Source: Dasypus novemcinctus
Taxonomy: Eukaryota; Chordata; Mammalia; Cingulata; Dasypodidae
DNA: 64,000 nt
Assembly: GCF_030445035.2 (NCBI RefSeq)
Contig: NC_080702.1
Coordinates: 27,978,053 to 28,042,052, forward strand
Direction: 5' to 3'
Shown: positions 48,753-60,859 of the stretch, in pieces
How positions within the stretch are numbered: position 1 is the first letter of the stretch
Layout of the letters: every line of letters starts with the position of its first letter
Notes under the pieces: model-generated
What the model was told of the DNA's origin: nothing
Databases searched by the model: none
The model's input: the letters and a program-made list of their open reading frames with translations, nothing else
Made by a program: the position numbers and the translations under genes

Positions 48753-48835
48753 AGGAGAGTGTAAAAGCAACAAAAAAGACAAAAAGAGGAGGAAAAAAAC
48801 AAACAAAATATGACAAACACAAGTCCAAACAAAAT

Positions 48836-51800
48836 ATGGCTACCATCAATAATTCCTTGAAAGAAATAACACTGAATGTCAATGGATTCAACTCACCTGT
48901 CAAAAGATTCAGACTGGAAGATTGGATAAGGAAATATGACCCATGTATATGCTGTCTACAAGAAGCACATCTTAGACCCAGGGATTCATGGAGGTTGAAA
49001 GTGAATGGCTGGAAAACAATCTTACAAGCAAACAATAACCAAAAAAAAAGGGCAGGAGTAGCTATATTAATATCAGACAAAATAGACTTTAAATGTGAAA
49101 CAACTGTGAGAGACAAAGATGGATACTACATATTAGTGAAAGGGATAATCTTTCAAGAAGAATGAACAATCATAAATATTCATGCTCCTAACAAGGGCGC
49201 CTCCAAATACGTGAGGCAAACACTGGAAAAACTAAGTGAAAGAAAAGATGCCTCTACAATTACAGTGGGAGACTTTAATACACTACTATCAACTTTGGAC
49301 AGAACATCTCAAAAGAGAATAAAGAAACAAAAATGTTGAACAGTATATTAGAGGAGCTGGATCTAATAGACATATACAGATCATTACACCCGAATATAGC
49401 AGAATATACATTTTTCTCAAGGGCACATGGGTCATTCTCCAAAATAGACCATATGCTGGGCCACAAGGAAGGGTTGAATGAATTCAGAAAGATCAAAATC
49501 ATACAAAATAATATCTCTGACCACAGTGGAGTGAAGCTGGAAATCTGCAAGGGTCAGAGGCCCATATTTCACACCAAGATATGGAAATTACAGCACACTC
49601 TTAGAAAAACAGTGGGTCAAAGAGGAAATCTCAAAAGAAATTAAAAACTACCTTGAAAGTAATGAAAATGATAACACAACATACCAAAACTTATGGGATG
49701 CAGCAAAAGCAGTACTGAGAGGGAAATTTATAGCCATAAATTCATACATCAAAAAAGAAGAAAGAGCAAAAATTGAAGAACTAACTGCAGATTTGGAGGA
49801 ATTAGTAAAAAAACAACAACAAAGTAACCTCAAGGGAGAAGAAAGAAATAACAAAGAGCAGAACTAAATGAAATAGAAAATAAGAAAGCACTTGTAAAGA
49901 TAAACAAAACGAAGAGCTGGTTCTTTGAGAAGATCAATAAAATTGACAAACCCTTAGCTAGACTAACAAAGAAAAAAAGAGAGAAGGTGCAAATACACAA
50001 AATAAAAAATGAGAAAGGAAATATCACTACTGACCACACAGAAATAAAGACTATCGTAAGAGGATACTTTGAAAAACTATATTCCAACAAACATGACAAT
50101 TCAGAGGAAATGGACAAATTCCTAGAAACACATAAGCAGGCTATATTGATGAAAGAAGAAATTGATGATCTCAACAAAACCAATCACAAGTAAAGAGATA
50201 GAATCAGTCATTAAAAACCTCCCAACTAATAAGAGCCCAGAGCCAGATGGCTTCACAGGTGAATTCTACAAAACATTCCAGAAAGAACTAATGCCAATCT
50301 TGCCGAAACTCTTCCAGAAAATCGAATCAGAAGGAAAATTACCTAACTCATTCTATGATGCCAACATTACCCTAGTACCAAAGCCAAACAAAGACACCAC
50401 AAGAAAGGAAAATTACAGACAAATTTCTCTAATGAACCTAGACGCAAAAATCCTCAACAAAATACTTGCTGACCGTATTCAATAACACATTAAACAAATT
50501 ATACACCATGACCAAATGGGATTCATTCCGGGTATGCAAGGATGGTTCAACATAAGAAAATCAATCAATGTAATACAACATATAAACAGATTGAAGGAAA
50601 AAAATCACATGATTATCTATAGATGCAGAAAAAGCATTTGACAAAATACAGCACTCTTTCTTGATAAAAGCATTGCAAAAGATTGGAATACAAGGAAATT
50701 TTCTGAAGATGATAAAGAGTATATATGAAAAACCCACAGCCAACATCATTTACAATGGTGAAATCCTAAAATCTTTCCCTCTAAGATCAGGAGCAAGACA
50801 AGGATGCCCACTATCACCTCTTCTATTTAACATTGCTTAGAAGTATTTGCTTGAGTACTGAGGCAAGAACCAGATATAAAAGGCATTCAAATTGGAAAGA
50901 AGTCAAAACTTAATTATTTGCAGATGACATGATCCTATAGATAGAAAACGCTGAGAGGGCTACAACAAATCTTCTAGAACTCATAACTGAGTTTAGTAAA
51001 GTCACAGGTTATAAGATCAATGCACAAAAAGCAGTAGCATTTCTGTACACCAATAATGAGCAAGCTCAGGAGGAAATCAAGAAACAAATACAATTTACAA
51101 TAGTCAATAAAAAAGTCAAATACCTAGGAATAAATTTAACTAAAGATGTAAAAAACTTATACACAGAGAACTACACAACACTGTTCAAGGAAATCAAAGA
51201 AGACCTAAATAAATGGAAGAATATTCCCTGTTCATGGATAGGAAGACTAAATATTATTAAGATGTCTATCCTACCAAAACTGATCTACACTTTCAATGCA
51301 ATCCCAATAAAAATCAACAAAGCATTCCTTAAGGAACTAGAAATATTAGCTATGAAATTTACTCGGAAAGGAAAGAGGCCCCGAATAGCCAAAGACATAT
51401 TGAAAAAGAAAAATGAAATTGTAGGAATCACACGACCGGACTTCAAAACATACTACAAAGCTACAGTAGTGAAAACAGCATGGTATTGTCATGAGGAGAG
51501 ACACACAGACCAGTGGAACCGAATTGAGAGTTCTGATATAGATTCTCATATATATAGTCATATAATAGTCAATAAAGCCACCAAACACTCGCAACTGGGA
51601 GAGAATGGCCTATTCAACAAATGGTGCCTGGAGAACTGGATAGCCATATGTAGAAGAATGAAAGAGGATTACCATCTCACACCTTATACAAAGATCAGCT
51701 CAAGATGGATCAAAGACCTAAATATAAGAGACAAGACAATAAAGACTTTGGAAAGCACTGTAGGGAAGCATATACAATACCTTGTAATAGGAAATGGCTT

Positions 51801-52635
51801 CATGAACTTCACTCTAAAAGCATGAGCAGCAAAAGAACAAATAGATAAATGGGACTTCCTCAAAGGTAAAGCCTTCTGCACCTCAAAGGAGTTTGTCAAG
51901 AAAGTGAAAAGAGAGCCTACACAATGGGAGAAAATATTTGGTAACCATATATCTGATAGGAGACCTATAACCTACATTTATAAAGAACTCCTATATCTTG
52001 AAAATAAAAAGACAAACAACCCATTTAAAAAATAGGAAAAAGATTTAAACAGACACTTCTCCAAAGAAGAAATACAAATGGCTAAAAAGCACATGAAAAA
52101 ATGCTCCAAATCTCTAGCTATCAGGGAAATGCAAATCAAAAGTACAATGAGATCCCGTTTTACTCCCATAAGATTGGCAGCTATGAAGAAAACAGAAGAC
52201 TACAAATGCTGCAGAGGATGTGGAGGAATGGGAACACTCATCCACTGCTGGTGGGAATGCAGAAGGATCCAGCCCTTCTGGAGGACAGTTTGGCAGTTGC
52301 TCAAAAAACTAGCAATAGATTTGCCATATGACCCAGCAGTTCCACTGCTGGATATACAGCCAGTAGAACTGAAAACAAGGACACACACTGATATACATAC
52401 ACCAATGTTCATAGCAGCTTTGTTCACTACTGCCAAAAGTTGCAATCAACCCAAATGCCCAGCAACAGATGAATGGATAAATAAAATGTGGTATATACAT
52501 ACAATGGAATACTACTCAGCTTTAAGAATGAATATACTACAAACACACGTTATAACATGGATGAATCTTGAGAACCTTATGTTGAGTGAAGCAACCCAGG
52601 CATTGAAGGACAAATACATGACCTCAATGATTTGA
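48836..52635 (+). pseudogene. L1 ORF2 pseudogene (endonuclease and reverse transcriptase)
   Basis: The frame begins 'MATINNSLKEITLNVNG'. Asn14 and Glu43 ('CCLQEAH') fall exactly where the L1 endonuclease needs them. A stop at codon 110 (49,163-49,165) looks like CGA to TGA decay. The second endonuclease half has '[13 protein letters not shown]' with the catalytic Asp-His pair. RT landmarks: '[12 protein letters not shown]' and '[10 protein letters not shown]' (50,240-50,400), 'ADDM'-type DNA at 50,923. The C-terminal Cys-rich block is '[18 protein letters not shown]' (52,210-52,260). The end ('[10 protein letters not shown]') is open from 52,078 to the stop at 52,635. Confidence 0.9.
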
Positions 52636-54800
52636 AACAAGTAAACCAAGCTGCTTCAGAGAGCTAGACCCTGGATGATAGGCTTAAAGGAAAATGGGGG
52701 ATAGAGGAAGGATGTAAGCTGACACCTACATGGGTGAAATCTATGATAAGCTGGAGGTAAGTATTTGTACAAGGAAGGGATAAAATGGGGGCATAGGGTT
52801 ACCTTTGGGTGGGGCTTTGTGGGCTTGAGGGGGGTTAGGGATGGGAGGATGGGTAATATTGCCCAAGAAATTGGGGGGAGGGAGGGGCAACATATGAACA
52901 TAGGAGATTGTCAGGTATTTGGTTGAGAGTATAATGCTGAGAAAACTTTTTCAAAAACATAATAAGGGAGGTTACCTGTTTAAGATGCTTAAAGGGGATA
53001 ATTCAACACAGGACAGGCTCCTAGGGAGTATGTGAATGCTCATTTTGCCATAGTGGGTTATATCATTGGATAGAGGCCCATATAATGAGAGTGAAGTTAT
53101 ACCCACATCCTGGGGAGGACTGATGTTCTCAAATAGAGGGAATTGTATATCTCGAGAGAAATGGTGGCTCCCAGTGCATTAGGGCAGTAGAGCATGTCAA
53201 GCCCTCAGCACTGTTGCAAGTATCTCTGAACATGGCCCTTCAAGCAATGAAGATTGACTGTCACTGTGGGTCCTAAGGGGAGGGGGAAAGAGGTATTGAA
53301 TAGATGGAACCAGTGTACCTACGTGGGCAATAGAAGTGTTCCACAAGATTATGCAAGGATGAATATAAGACATGTTACATTACATGAAAAATATACAGGG
53401 GCTGATAGGCTAAAATGTAAATCATAATGTAAAACATAAGATAACTAAAACTGTAGAAAATTGTAGTCTAAAATATAAACCACAATGTAAAGACAAATGT
53501 TACTTTGAAAGCTATTGTCTCAATATCTGTGCATCAGTTTCAGTAAACATAGTATGAACATGTAAAAAGATTATTGCTGTGGAAGGGAAAAGGGTTTTAT
53601 ATTGGATATGCAGGAGTATTGTATATTGTACATATGAATTACTGTGATCTAAAACTTTTGTGAAGATAAGCTTAATAATTAGAAAAAAAGATAAAAAGAT
53701 AGGATGCAGACACTGAGGAAAAGATGAAAGTAGTTGCTTTGCCAATTTGCATACAGGGCAACACTTATTGCAGTGATGGAAGGCAAAACATCAAAAACAA
53801 AGCTTTTGCATTTTTAAATTTTCTGATACCCCAATTTATTTTTACCTTAATTTTTCTAAATTAATATGTATTCTATATCTAACCTTCAAACTCATCACTA
53901 TAATCCACTTTACTATTAATGGAACCTGGCAATATATTGGTCTTCACTTTTGAAGAAGTTTTGGATCACAGAGAGGTTCAACAATGGCAGGGGGAGAATA
54001 CTGGTGTGGGATGTTATTGACAGGGGACACATGGTTGGCAGCGAGTTCTCCAGGGCATATATCCAGGGTACATAAAAATGTTTGGATATTTTCATAGTGT
54101 TTACAATTAAAAACAACAACTGAAGGAGTGCTGAGTTCCTAGCCAGGGGAGCTCTATCACAGTCCCTAAAGGAACAGCAACAATCTCCCAAGTGCAACAG
54201 CAAAGACCAAAAAAGAATGAAGGTCCAACACTGAGCCCTTGATACTAATGAGTTTGCTTGTGAGCCTGTGCACCTGAAAGAAGAACAAGGCCTAGAGCTG
54301 CAGGGTGCCTCAGAGTTACCTCCTGAGAGCCTCAGTGTTGCTCAAATGTGGCCAGTCTTGAAGACAAACTCAGCATGTAAATGCATTGCCTTCCCCCCAG
54401 TGGGGGACATGACTCCCAGGGATGAGCCTCCCTGGTGCCAAGGGATTACTACCAAGTACCAGCTAATGATGTAACTAGAAAATGACCTTGAATAAAAGGG
54501 TCAACTTGGATCAGCAGAATATCTCAGTCTACATATAATACCAGGAGTTAAAAATGCTATTTGACCTGAATCAAAGGGGGAAATGGAAAGGACAAATGAG
54601 TTTATATGGCTATGAGTCTCCAAAAAGAGCTGGGAGATTATCAGAGGGGTTGCCCTTATGCACACCTGAACAGAGTCCCAGAGACAGATAAAGTAGATAC
54701 AACCCCAGGTATTGGTTTTTCTGAGAGCTACTGAGACCCACAGGTTCTATGGTCATGGCGGATGGAGTTCAGTGCCATGTCAGTTGGCCCTACTTTGGAG
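52636..54800 (+). repeat. L1 3' UTR, module 1 complete and module 2 truncated
   Basis: Module 1 ends near 53,700 with an A-rich stretch. Spacer and module 2 follow from about 53,930 and break at 54,800, where unrelated L1 ORF2 sequence starts. The same order occurs at 56,150-58,395. Confidence 0.75.
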
Positions 54801-55060
54801 TTTCAAAACTTACTACAAAGCAACAGTAATCAAGACAGTGTGGTACTGGCACAAGGATAACATACAGATCAATGGATAGAATTCAAAGTCTAGAAATAAA
54901 AACCATGTGTCTATATGTTCATAACAGCATTACTCAGTATTGCCAAAAGTTGGAAACAACTCAGGTGTCCATCAATAAATGAATGGAAAACAAACGGTGA
55001 TCTATTCACACAATGGAATATTATGCAGCTGGAAGAATAAATGAAGTCATAAAGCTCAGA
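54801..55060 (+). pseudogene. L1 ORF2 fragments
   Basis: '[19 protein letters not shown]'-like DNA (54,801-54,860) is joined to the ORF2 end ('KSWKQLRCPSINEWKTN'-like, 54,945-55,000). An internal deletion separates the two blocks. Confidence 0.65.
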
Positions 55061-55204
55061 AGGAAATTTGGAAGATTCTGAAGAAATGTTTCATTTTGTT
55101 AGTTTCTCTTGAGGTGCTTAAATTAATCCTAAAAATTCCTAATAAAAGTGAAAATCGAGAGTCAGGGAGAGGAGAAATGACTGAAAGGCATTAAAAAGAA
55201 CCAG

Positions 55205-55670
55205 AGGGTGAAGTGGATGTGGCTCAACCAGTTGGGTGCCCACCTACCACACAGGAGGTCCCGGTTCGGGTCCCAGTGCCTCCTAAAAGATGAGCAGATG
55301 CTGCCTCCCTGGCCTCAACAAGCAGATGCCACAACCAGCAGATGCCACAGCCCGTGGGGAGCTGAAGTGGCTCAGGCCGTTGGGCACTCCCTGCTCATGC
55401 GGGAGGTCCTGGGTTTGGTTGCTGGTGCCTCCTGGAGAAGGCGAGCAAAGAATAAACAATTTCTTCCATTACTAGTCACAACAGTTCCATAGCAGAAAAG
55501 CAGTAAGTCCACTCTAATCCATACTGCATAACTGTCAGTGATAAAGTTCAATAAAAGTTCAGTGAAAAATAGTCATTAAAAAAAAAGAATGGACAGACAG
55601 AGGAGAGAACCACCTGGGGGAGGGGAGGGAGATAAAGATAAATAAATCTTTAAAAAAACAAAACAAAACA
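55205..55670 (+). repeat. Dimeric DAS SINE with inserted L1 3' UTR piece
   Basis: Two heads ('gtggctcaaccagttggg' at 55,219 and 'gtggctcaggccgttggg' at 55,367) precede the usual tail 'agataaataaatcttt' (55,636). Between head 2 and the tail, about 55,462-55,530 is the reverse complement of L1 3' UTR sequence found near 4,990-5,055. Confidence 0.7.
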
Positions 55671-55671
55671 G

Positions 55672-55772
55672 GGGAGTGGATATAGTGCAACTGGTTGCTT
55701 GCTTGCCATGTACCAGGTCCTGAGTTCAATCCCAGGTACCTACTAAAAAAATTTTTTTTTTAAATAAATAAA
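55672..55772 (+). repeat. tRNA-Ala-like SINE
   Basis: Head 'gtggatatagtgcaactggt' and 'gagttcaatcccaggtacct' followed by a T/A-rich tail ending 'aaataaataaatag'. Confidence 0.75.
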
Positions 55773-55789
55773 TAGAAGAGAACCAGATG

Positions 55790-55886
55790 GGGAAGCAGGT
55801 GTAGCTCAGTGATTGAGTGCCTGCTTCCCACATACAAGGTCCTGGGTTCAATTCCCTGGCACCTCCTTGAAAAAAATAAAATATAA
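55790..55886 (+). repeat. tRNA-Ala-like SINE
   Basis: Box A 'gtagctcagtgattgagtg' and box B 'gggttcaattccc' are close to tRNA-Ala, with the 'ggcacctcc' acceptor-like end. Confidence 0.85.
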
Positions 55887-55892
55887 AGAACC

Positions 55893-55940
55893 AATTGGGA
55901 AGCAGATGTAGCTCAGTGGTTGAGCACCTACTTCCCAGGA
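55893..55940 (+). repeat. Truncated tRNA-Ala-like SINE
   Basis: Only the first half of the head is present ('gtagctcagtggttgagca'). Confidence 0.7.
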
Positions 55941-56150
55941 TAAAGATCACTCTGTGCAGTCTTGGGATAGACAAAGATTTCTTAGGACAAAAAAAGTACT
56001 AACCTAAAAAGAAAAATTGATAAATTGGAAATAATTTTTAAAAATTTGCTGATTAAACAATACCTTTATAAAATGGGAAAGCAAACCACTGAGTAAGAGA
56101 AAATATTCATTATTATATACCTGACATAGAACTTATACTCAAATTAAATA
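55940..56150 (+). pseudogene. Old L1 ORF2 fragment
   Basis: The late ORF2 region ('kkekLinwk', 'kwESkplskrk' type readings) is visible across shifts. Confidence 0.4.
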
Positions 56151-58395
56151 AATAACTCGCACAACATTGGGGCAGTTGAGCAAGTTAGGCCCTGAACACT
56201 ATTCCATCTATCTCTGGAAGTGGCTCCTCGGGAAACGGAGGTTGGCTGTCACTGTGGGCACCAAGGTGGAAGGGAAAATGGATGTTAAATGTGTGGAACC
56301 AAGGTAAATGGGGGGTAAGAGAGGAGTTTCGTGAGAGTACACAAGGATGGATATAAAACATGTAATATTACACCATAACATATAGGAGATGACAGACTGA
56401 TAATGTAAACCATAATGTAAAACATAGGATAACTAAGAATGTAAAAAACTGTGTATCCTAAAGTATGCACCATAATGTAAGCACAGATGTCACCTTGTTA
56501 GAAAGCTATTGTCTCAGACTCTGTACATCACGTTAAGTAAATATGATGTGAATAGGGTGTAAGAGTATCGCTGTGGAAGGGAAAAGGTTTTGTGGTGGAT
56601 GTATGGGAGTGCTGTATATTATATACATGCATTGCTGTGGTCTAGGGCTCCTGTGAAGAGAAGCTCAATAATTAGGGGAAAAAAAGAAAAGAAAAAGATA
56701 GGATGTAGAATTTTTTCCAAGTCAACACGTATTCTTTATCTAACCTTTAAACCCATCGTTATATGCCATTTCCTAGTAAGGGACCCTGACATTATATTGG
56801 GCTTCAAATTTCAGGGAGTTCTGGATCACAGAGTGGTTCAACAATGGCAATGGAGAGATACTGGTATAGGATACCATTGACAGGTGATATAAGGCTGACA
56901 GGGAGCTGTACAGAACATATGTCCAGGGTGCATGGTAATGTTTGGATATACTCATAGTGGCAACAATTAAAAACCACAGCAGGGGGGGTACTGGGTTCCT
57001 GGCCAGTGGTGCTGTCGTGGTCCCTAGGGGAGCAGCGACAGTCTCCCAGGTGCAGTGGCGGGGACCGGGAGGGAGTGAGGGTTCAACAGTGAGCCCCTGA
57101 CGCTAATGACTATGCTTGTGAGCTGATAAGCCTAAAATAAGAACAAGGCCTAGAGCAGCATTGTGCCTGGGAATTTCCTCCTGTCAGCCTTCATGTTACT
57201 CAAATGTGGCCAGTCTCGAAGCCGAACTCAGCATGTAAATGCAATGCCTTCCCCCCAGCATGGGACATGACACCCGGGGATGAGCCTCCCTGGCACCGAG
57301 GGACCACTATCAAGTACCAACTGATGATGCAACTGGAAAATGACCTTATACGGAAGGTTCAATGAGGATCAGCAGAATATCCCTGTCTACATAAAATAAC
57401 ATGACTTTAAAATGCTGTTTGACCTAATGTAAGGGGGAAATGGAAAGAAGAAATGAGTTTATATGGCTACGAGTCTCTAAAAAAGAGTCTGGATGCTGTC
57501 AGAAGGATTGCCCTTATGCACAACTGAGCAGAGTCTGAGAGACAGATAAAGCAGATACAACCCCCAGGTATTGGTTCCTTTGAGGGCTAAAGAGACCCAT
57601 GGGAGTTATGGTCATGGCCGATGGGGTTAACTACCAGGTCAGATGGCCCCTCTTTGGAAATGGTGTTTATGTGTGATGAATCTGGACTCAGATGGGATCT
57701 CTCTTCATAAGACTTTCATGCTAATGTGCTGGAAGTGCAGTTAGTGTTGGGGTTTAGATATATTTAGGGGATTTGAATCTCTGGACTGACAATGTGATAG
57801 CCAGGTCCTGAGCCTCAACATACTCCAACACCTACAATCTGATTCATTGGACTCACCACACTCAGCTAAGATGGAGTTGAAGAAGGACAACCACCACACC
57901 ATGGAGCCTAGAGTGATTACAACTGAAAATGGGAGGATTGCATCCAGCATCCATGTGGAATCTGAGCCTCCTCTTGACATAGAGGTGCAATGGACACAAC
58001 CAATCCAATGTCCACATAGAAAAGGTGGCATTGGATTGGGAAAAGTGGACATGGTGGCTGATGGGTATGGGGAAAGGCAGGAAGAGATGAGAGGTGGAGG
58101 CGTCTTTGGGACATGGAGCTGCAGGGTGCTTCAGGGGCAATCACCGGACATTGTAAATCCTCACAGGGCCCACTGGATGGAATGGGGGAGAGTATGGGCC
58201 ATGATGTGTACCATTGACCATGAGGTGCAGAGGTGCCCAAAGATGTACTTAACAAATGCAATGGATGTGTCATGATGATGGGAATGAGTGTTGCTGGGGG
58301 GGGGGGGGAGAGGTGGGGTGGGGGTGGTGGGGTTGAATGGGACCTCATATATATATATTTTTTTAATGTAATATTATTACAAAGTCAATAAAAAA
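56150..58395 (+). mobile_element. 5'-truncated L1: complete two-module 3' UTR
   Basis: Module 1 (about 56,160-56,700), spacer (about 56,720-57,990) and module 2 (about 57,990-58,395) follow each other without ORF2. Module 2 ends with a G-rich tract, a TA run, 'tttaatgtaatattattac' and 'aataaa' plus poly(A). This copy shows the 3' UTR can be more than 2.2 kb. An open frame of 142 codons lies at 57,847-58,275. Confidence 0.8.
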
Positions 58396-58499
58396 AAATT
58401 TTAAAAACAGGCCAAAACATGAAGAGACACTTTACAAAACAAGATAATCAAAATAATGGAGGCAACCATCATTTTTACTTATTTTCATAAGAAGAATAG

Positions 58500-58725
58500 C
58501 AGCTATCTATGGCAGGGAAAGCACAGAGGTTAAGAGGTGATTATTAAGGAGTAGAACTTTTTTGGTTTGTCTTTATTATTATTATTGGAATAATGAAAAT
58601 GCTCTAATAATGACTGAAGTGATAAATGCACAACTATGTGATTATATCAAATACCATTGATTGTACACTTTGGATGGATTTAATGCTTTATTAAAATGTA
58701 TCAATAAAATTGGTTTGTTTAAAAA
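58500..58725 (+). mobile_element. L1 3' end fragment
   Basis: It matches 3,890-4,030, including 'ataccattgattgtacactt' and 'caataaaattggt'. Confidence 0.6.
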
Positions 58726-58728
58726 TAT

Positions 58729-59259
58729 TGTAGCAGTTTGATATGGTTATGAATTCCAAAAATAGATACTGGATTATGTTTGTAATCTGGTCTGTACCTG
58801 GCATGACTGAGTTATGATTAGGGCTTAGAATGGGCCACGTCATTAGGGCATTGAATCTCCACCCCGTGGTGGGTGGGAACTCATAGAGAAAAGGCATGGC
58901 AAGGGACAGAGTGGAGTCTTTTTAATGTTGGAGTTTTGATGTTGGAGTTTGATGCTGAAGCCTTAAGCTGGAGCCCTGGGAAGTAAGCTCACAGAGGAAA
59001 GAAAAGCAAACCCCAGGAAGAGAGGAACCCTGATCCCAGAGAGAAGCAAGACCCTGGAAGAGAGGAACCCAGGAAGCCTGAACCCTCGCAGACGTTGGCA
59101 GCCATCTTGCTCCAACACATGAAAATAGACTTTAGTGAGGGAAATAACTTATGCTTTAAGGCCTGGTATCTGCAAGCTCCTACCCCAAATAAATACCCTT
59201 TATAAAAGCCAAGCAATTTCTGGTATTTTGCATCAGTACCCTTTTGGCTGACTAATACA
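58729..59259 (+). mobile_element. MaLR-like solo LTR
   Basis: Starts 'tgtagcagtttgatatggtt' and ends 'ttggctgactaataca', 531 bp. Flanking pentamers 'aatat' and 'aatgt' differ at one position. Confidence 0.8.
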
Positions 59260-60366
59260 AATGTAAAAAACAAACGGACATGTGTCTAAAGCCAGCTGTT
59301 TTTTTTATAAGACCATCCAACGGGGAAAAAATAGTATTTCAACAAATGGTGATGAGACAAGTAGATAACCACATACAAATGAACGAAGCTGTATACTTAC
59401 CTCAGACCATATATAAAAATGAATTCAAAATAGTTCAAAGACAAACAGAAGAGCTAAAACTTTATTACTCTTAGAAGAAAAATATAAGGGAAAATCTTCA
59501 GAACCTTGGATTTGGCATAACATTCAGAGATAAATAACAAAAGAAAAAAACAGATAAAATGAAAACCTTTTGTGCTTCAAAGGACACAATCAAGAAAGAG
59601 GAAGGATAACCTACAGAATGGGAAAAAATCGTTGCAAGTTATATATCTGATAAGGAACTTGTATCCAGAATGCATATAAAGAACTCTTGGAACTCAAAAG
59701 TGAAATGACAAAACAACTAAAAACTGGGCAAAGGAATAGATATTTTGCCAAGGAAGATACACAAATGGCCAATAAGCAAATAAGTACATGGAACTATGTT
59801 CAAATCATTAGCCATCAGGGAAATGCAAATAAAAACTACAATGACTTACCACTTCACACCTACAAGGATGGCTAAAATTTAAAAGTCAGGTAAGAAGTGC
59901 TGCTGTGGACAAGAAAGCACTATCATACATTGCTGGTGGGAATGCATTAAATAAAATGGTGTAGTGACTTTAGAAAAGAGTCTGGCAGTTAGTTCAATGA
60001 TTTAACACACACTTATCATGTGACCCAGCAATTTCACTCCTATATACCCAAAGGAAATGAAAACATGTCCACATAGCATTATTCATAATACCCATAGATG
60101 GAAACAATCTAAAGTCCATCAATTGGTAATAGAACAAACAAAATGTGCTATATCCATGCAATGGAAAATTATTTGATCATAAGAAGACGTACTGATACAT
60201 GAAACAAGATGACTGAGCCGTGAAAACATTTTTGCTAAGTGAAAGAAGCCCATCAAAGACAGCCACAAATAGGATAATCTATAGAGACAAAGTATATTAG
60301 TGGTCTTTAGGGTAGAATAGGGGAGAAAGGGGAGAATAGGGGATGATAACTAAAGACTATGGGGTA
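59260..60366 (+). mobile_element. Old L1 ORF2 end and 3' UTR, interrupted by LTR
   Basis: The late ORF2 region is readable in pieces ('QTEELKLYYS' near 59,440-59,475, 'NKQISTWNYVQIISHQGNAN' near 59,770-59,830). The 3' UTR is split by the LTR at 60,367 and its 3' end reappears at 61,385-61,540 ('ggtgatggctgcacatactt', 'ccaataaaactg'). Confidence 0.7.
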
Positions 60367-60840
60367 TGTGGCAGTTTGAAATTACTTTATGAATCCCAAA
60401 AAGAGAAAGATTATGTTTCTAAACTTATCTATTCCTGTGGGTGTGAGACTCTCTCAATTGGACTGCATCAGTAAGGCACGACTCAGGTTGAGTCTCCACC
60501 TTCTTGCTGGGCCTGATATGCATGGAAACACACACACAGAAAAAAAGAGAGCTGTACCTTATTTGATCTGGTCCTGTGAGAGAGAGAACTTCAGGAAAAC
60601 AGACCAGCTCAGGGGAAGAGGGAGACTTCAGCACAGATTGGCAGCCATCTGGATTTGCCACATTGCGGGACAAGAGGATCAACAGCAGCTGACGTTGGTG
60701 AGAAGGCACCTCTGATGGTGCACTGATTTGGATATTTCATGGCCTCAGAATTGTATGCTTTTACCCCAAATAAATCCCCTTTATAAAAGCCAACTGATTT
60801 CTGGTGCTTTGCAGTGGCAGTCCTTTGGCAAACTAAAGCA
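60367..60840 (+). mobile_element. MaLR-like solo LTR with 5-bp target duplication
   Basis: Starts 'tgtggcagtttgaaattact' and ends 'ggcaaactaaagca', 474 bp. The exact repeat 'gggta' flanks it (60,362-60,366 and 60,841-60,845), as expected for ERVL/MaLR integration. Confidence 0.85.
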
Positions 60841-60859
60841 GGGTATCATTTTTGTAAAA

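Larger units (their letters stand above)
45096..54800 (+). mobile_element. Near full-length L1 with monomeric 5' UTR
   Basis: The element starts 'gaggcgaggcaagatggcgt', as L1 5' ends do. The order is three tandem monomers (45,211-45,830), a remaining 5' UTR with pyrimidine-rich tracts to about 47,700, ORF1 (about 47,764-48,752), ORF2 (48,836-52,635) and a long 3' UTR that stops abruptly near 54,800. An antisense L1 piece is inserted at 46,307-46,848. Both ORFs carry disabling stops or shifts, so it is inactive, but long open stretches show moderate age. Confidence 0.9.

Noticed and set aside
55790-55886. Functional tRNA-Ala gene
   Set aside because: The head is tRNA-like but lacks good stem pairing and is followed by an A-rich tail, as in the other SINE copies.
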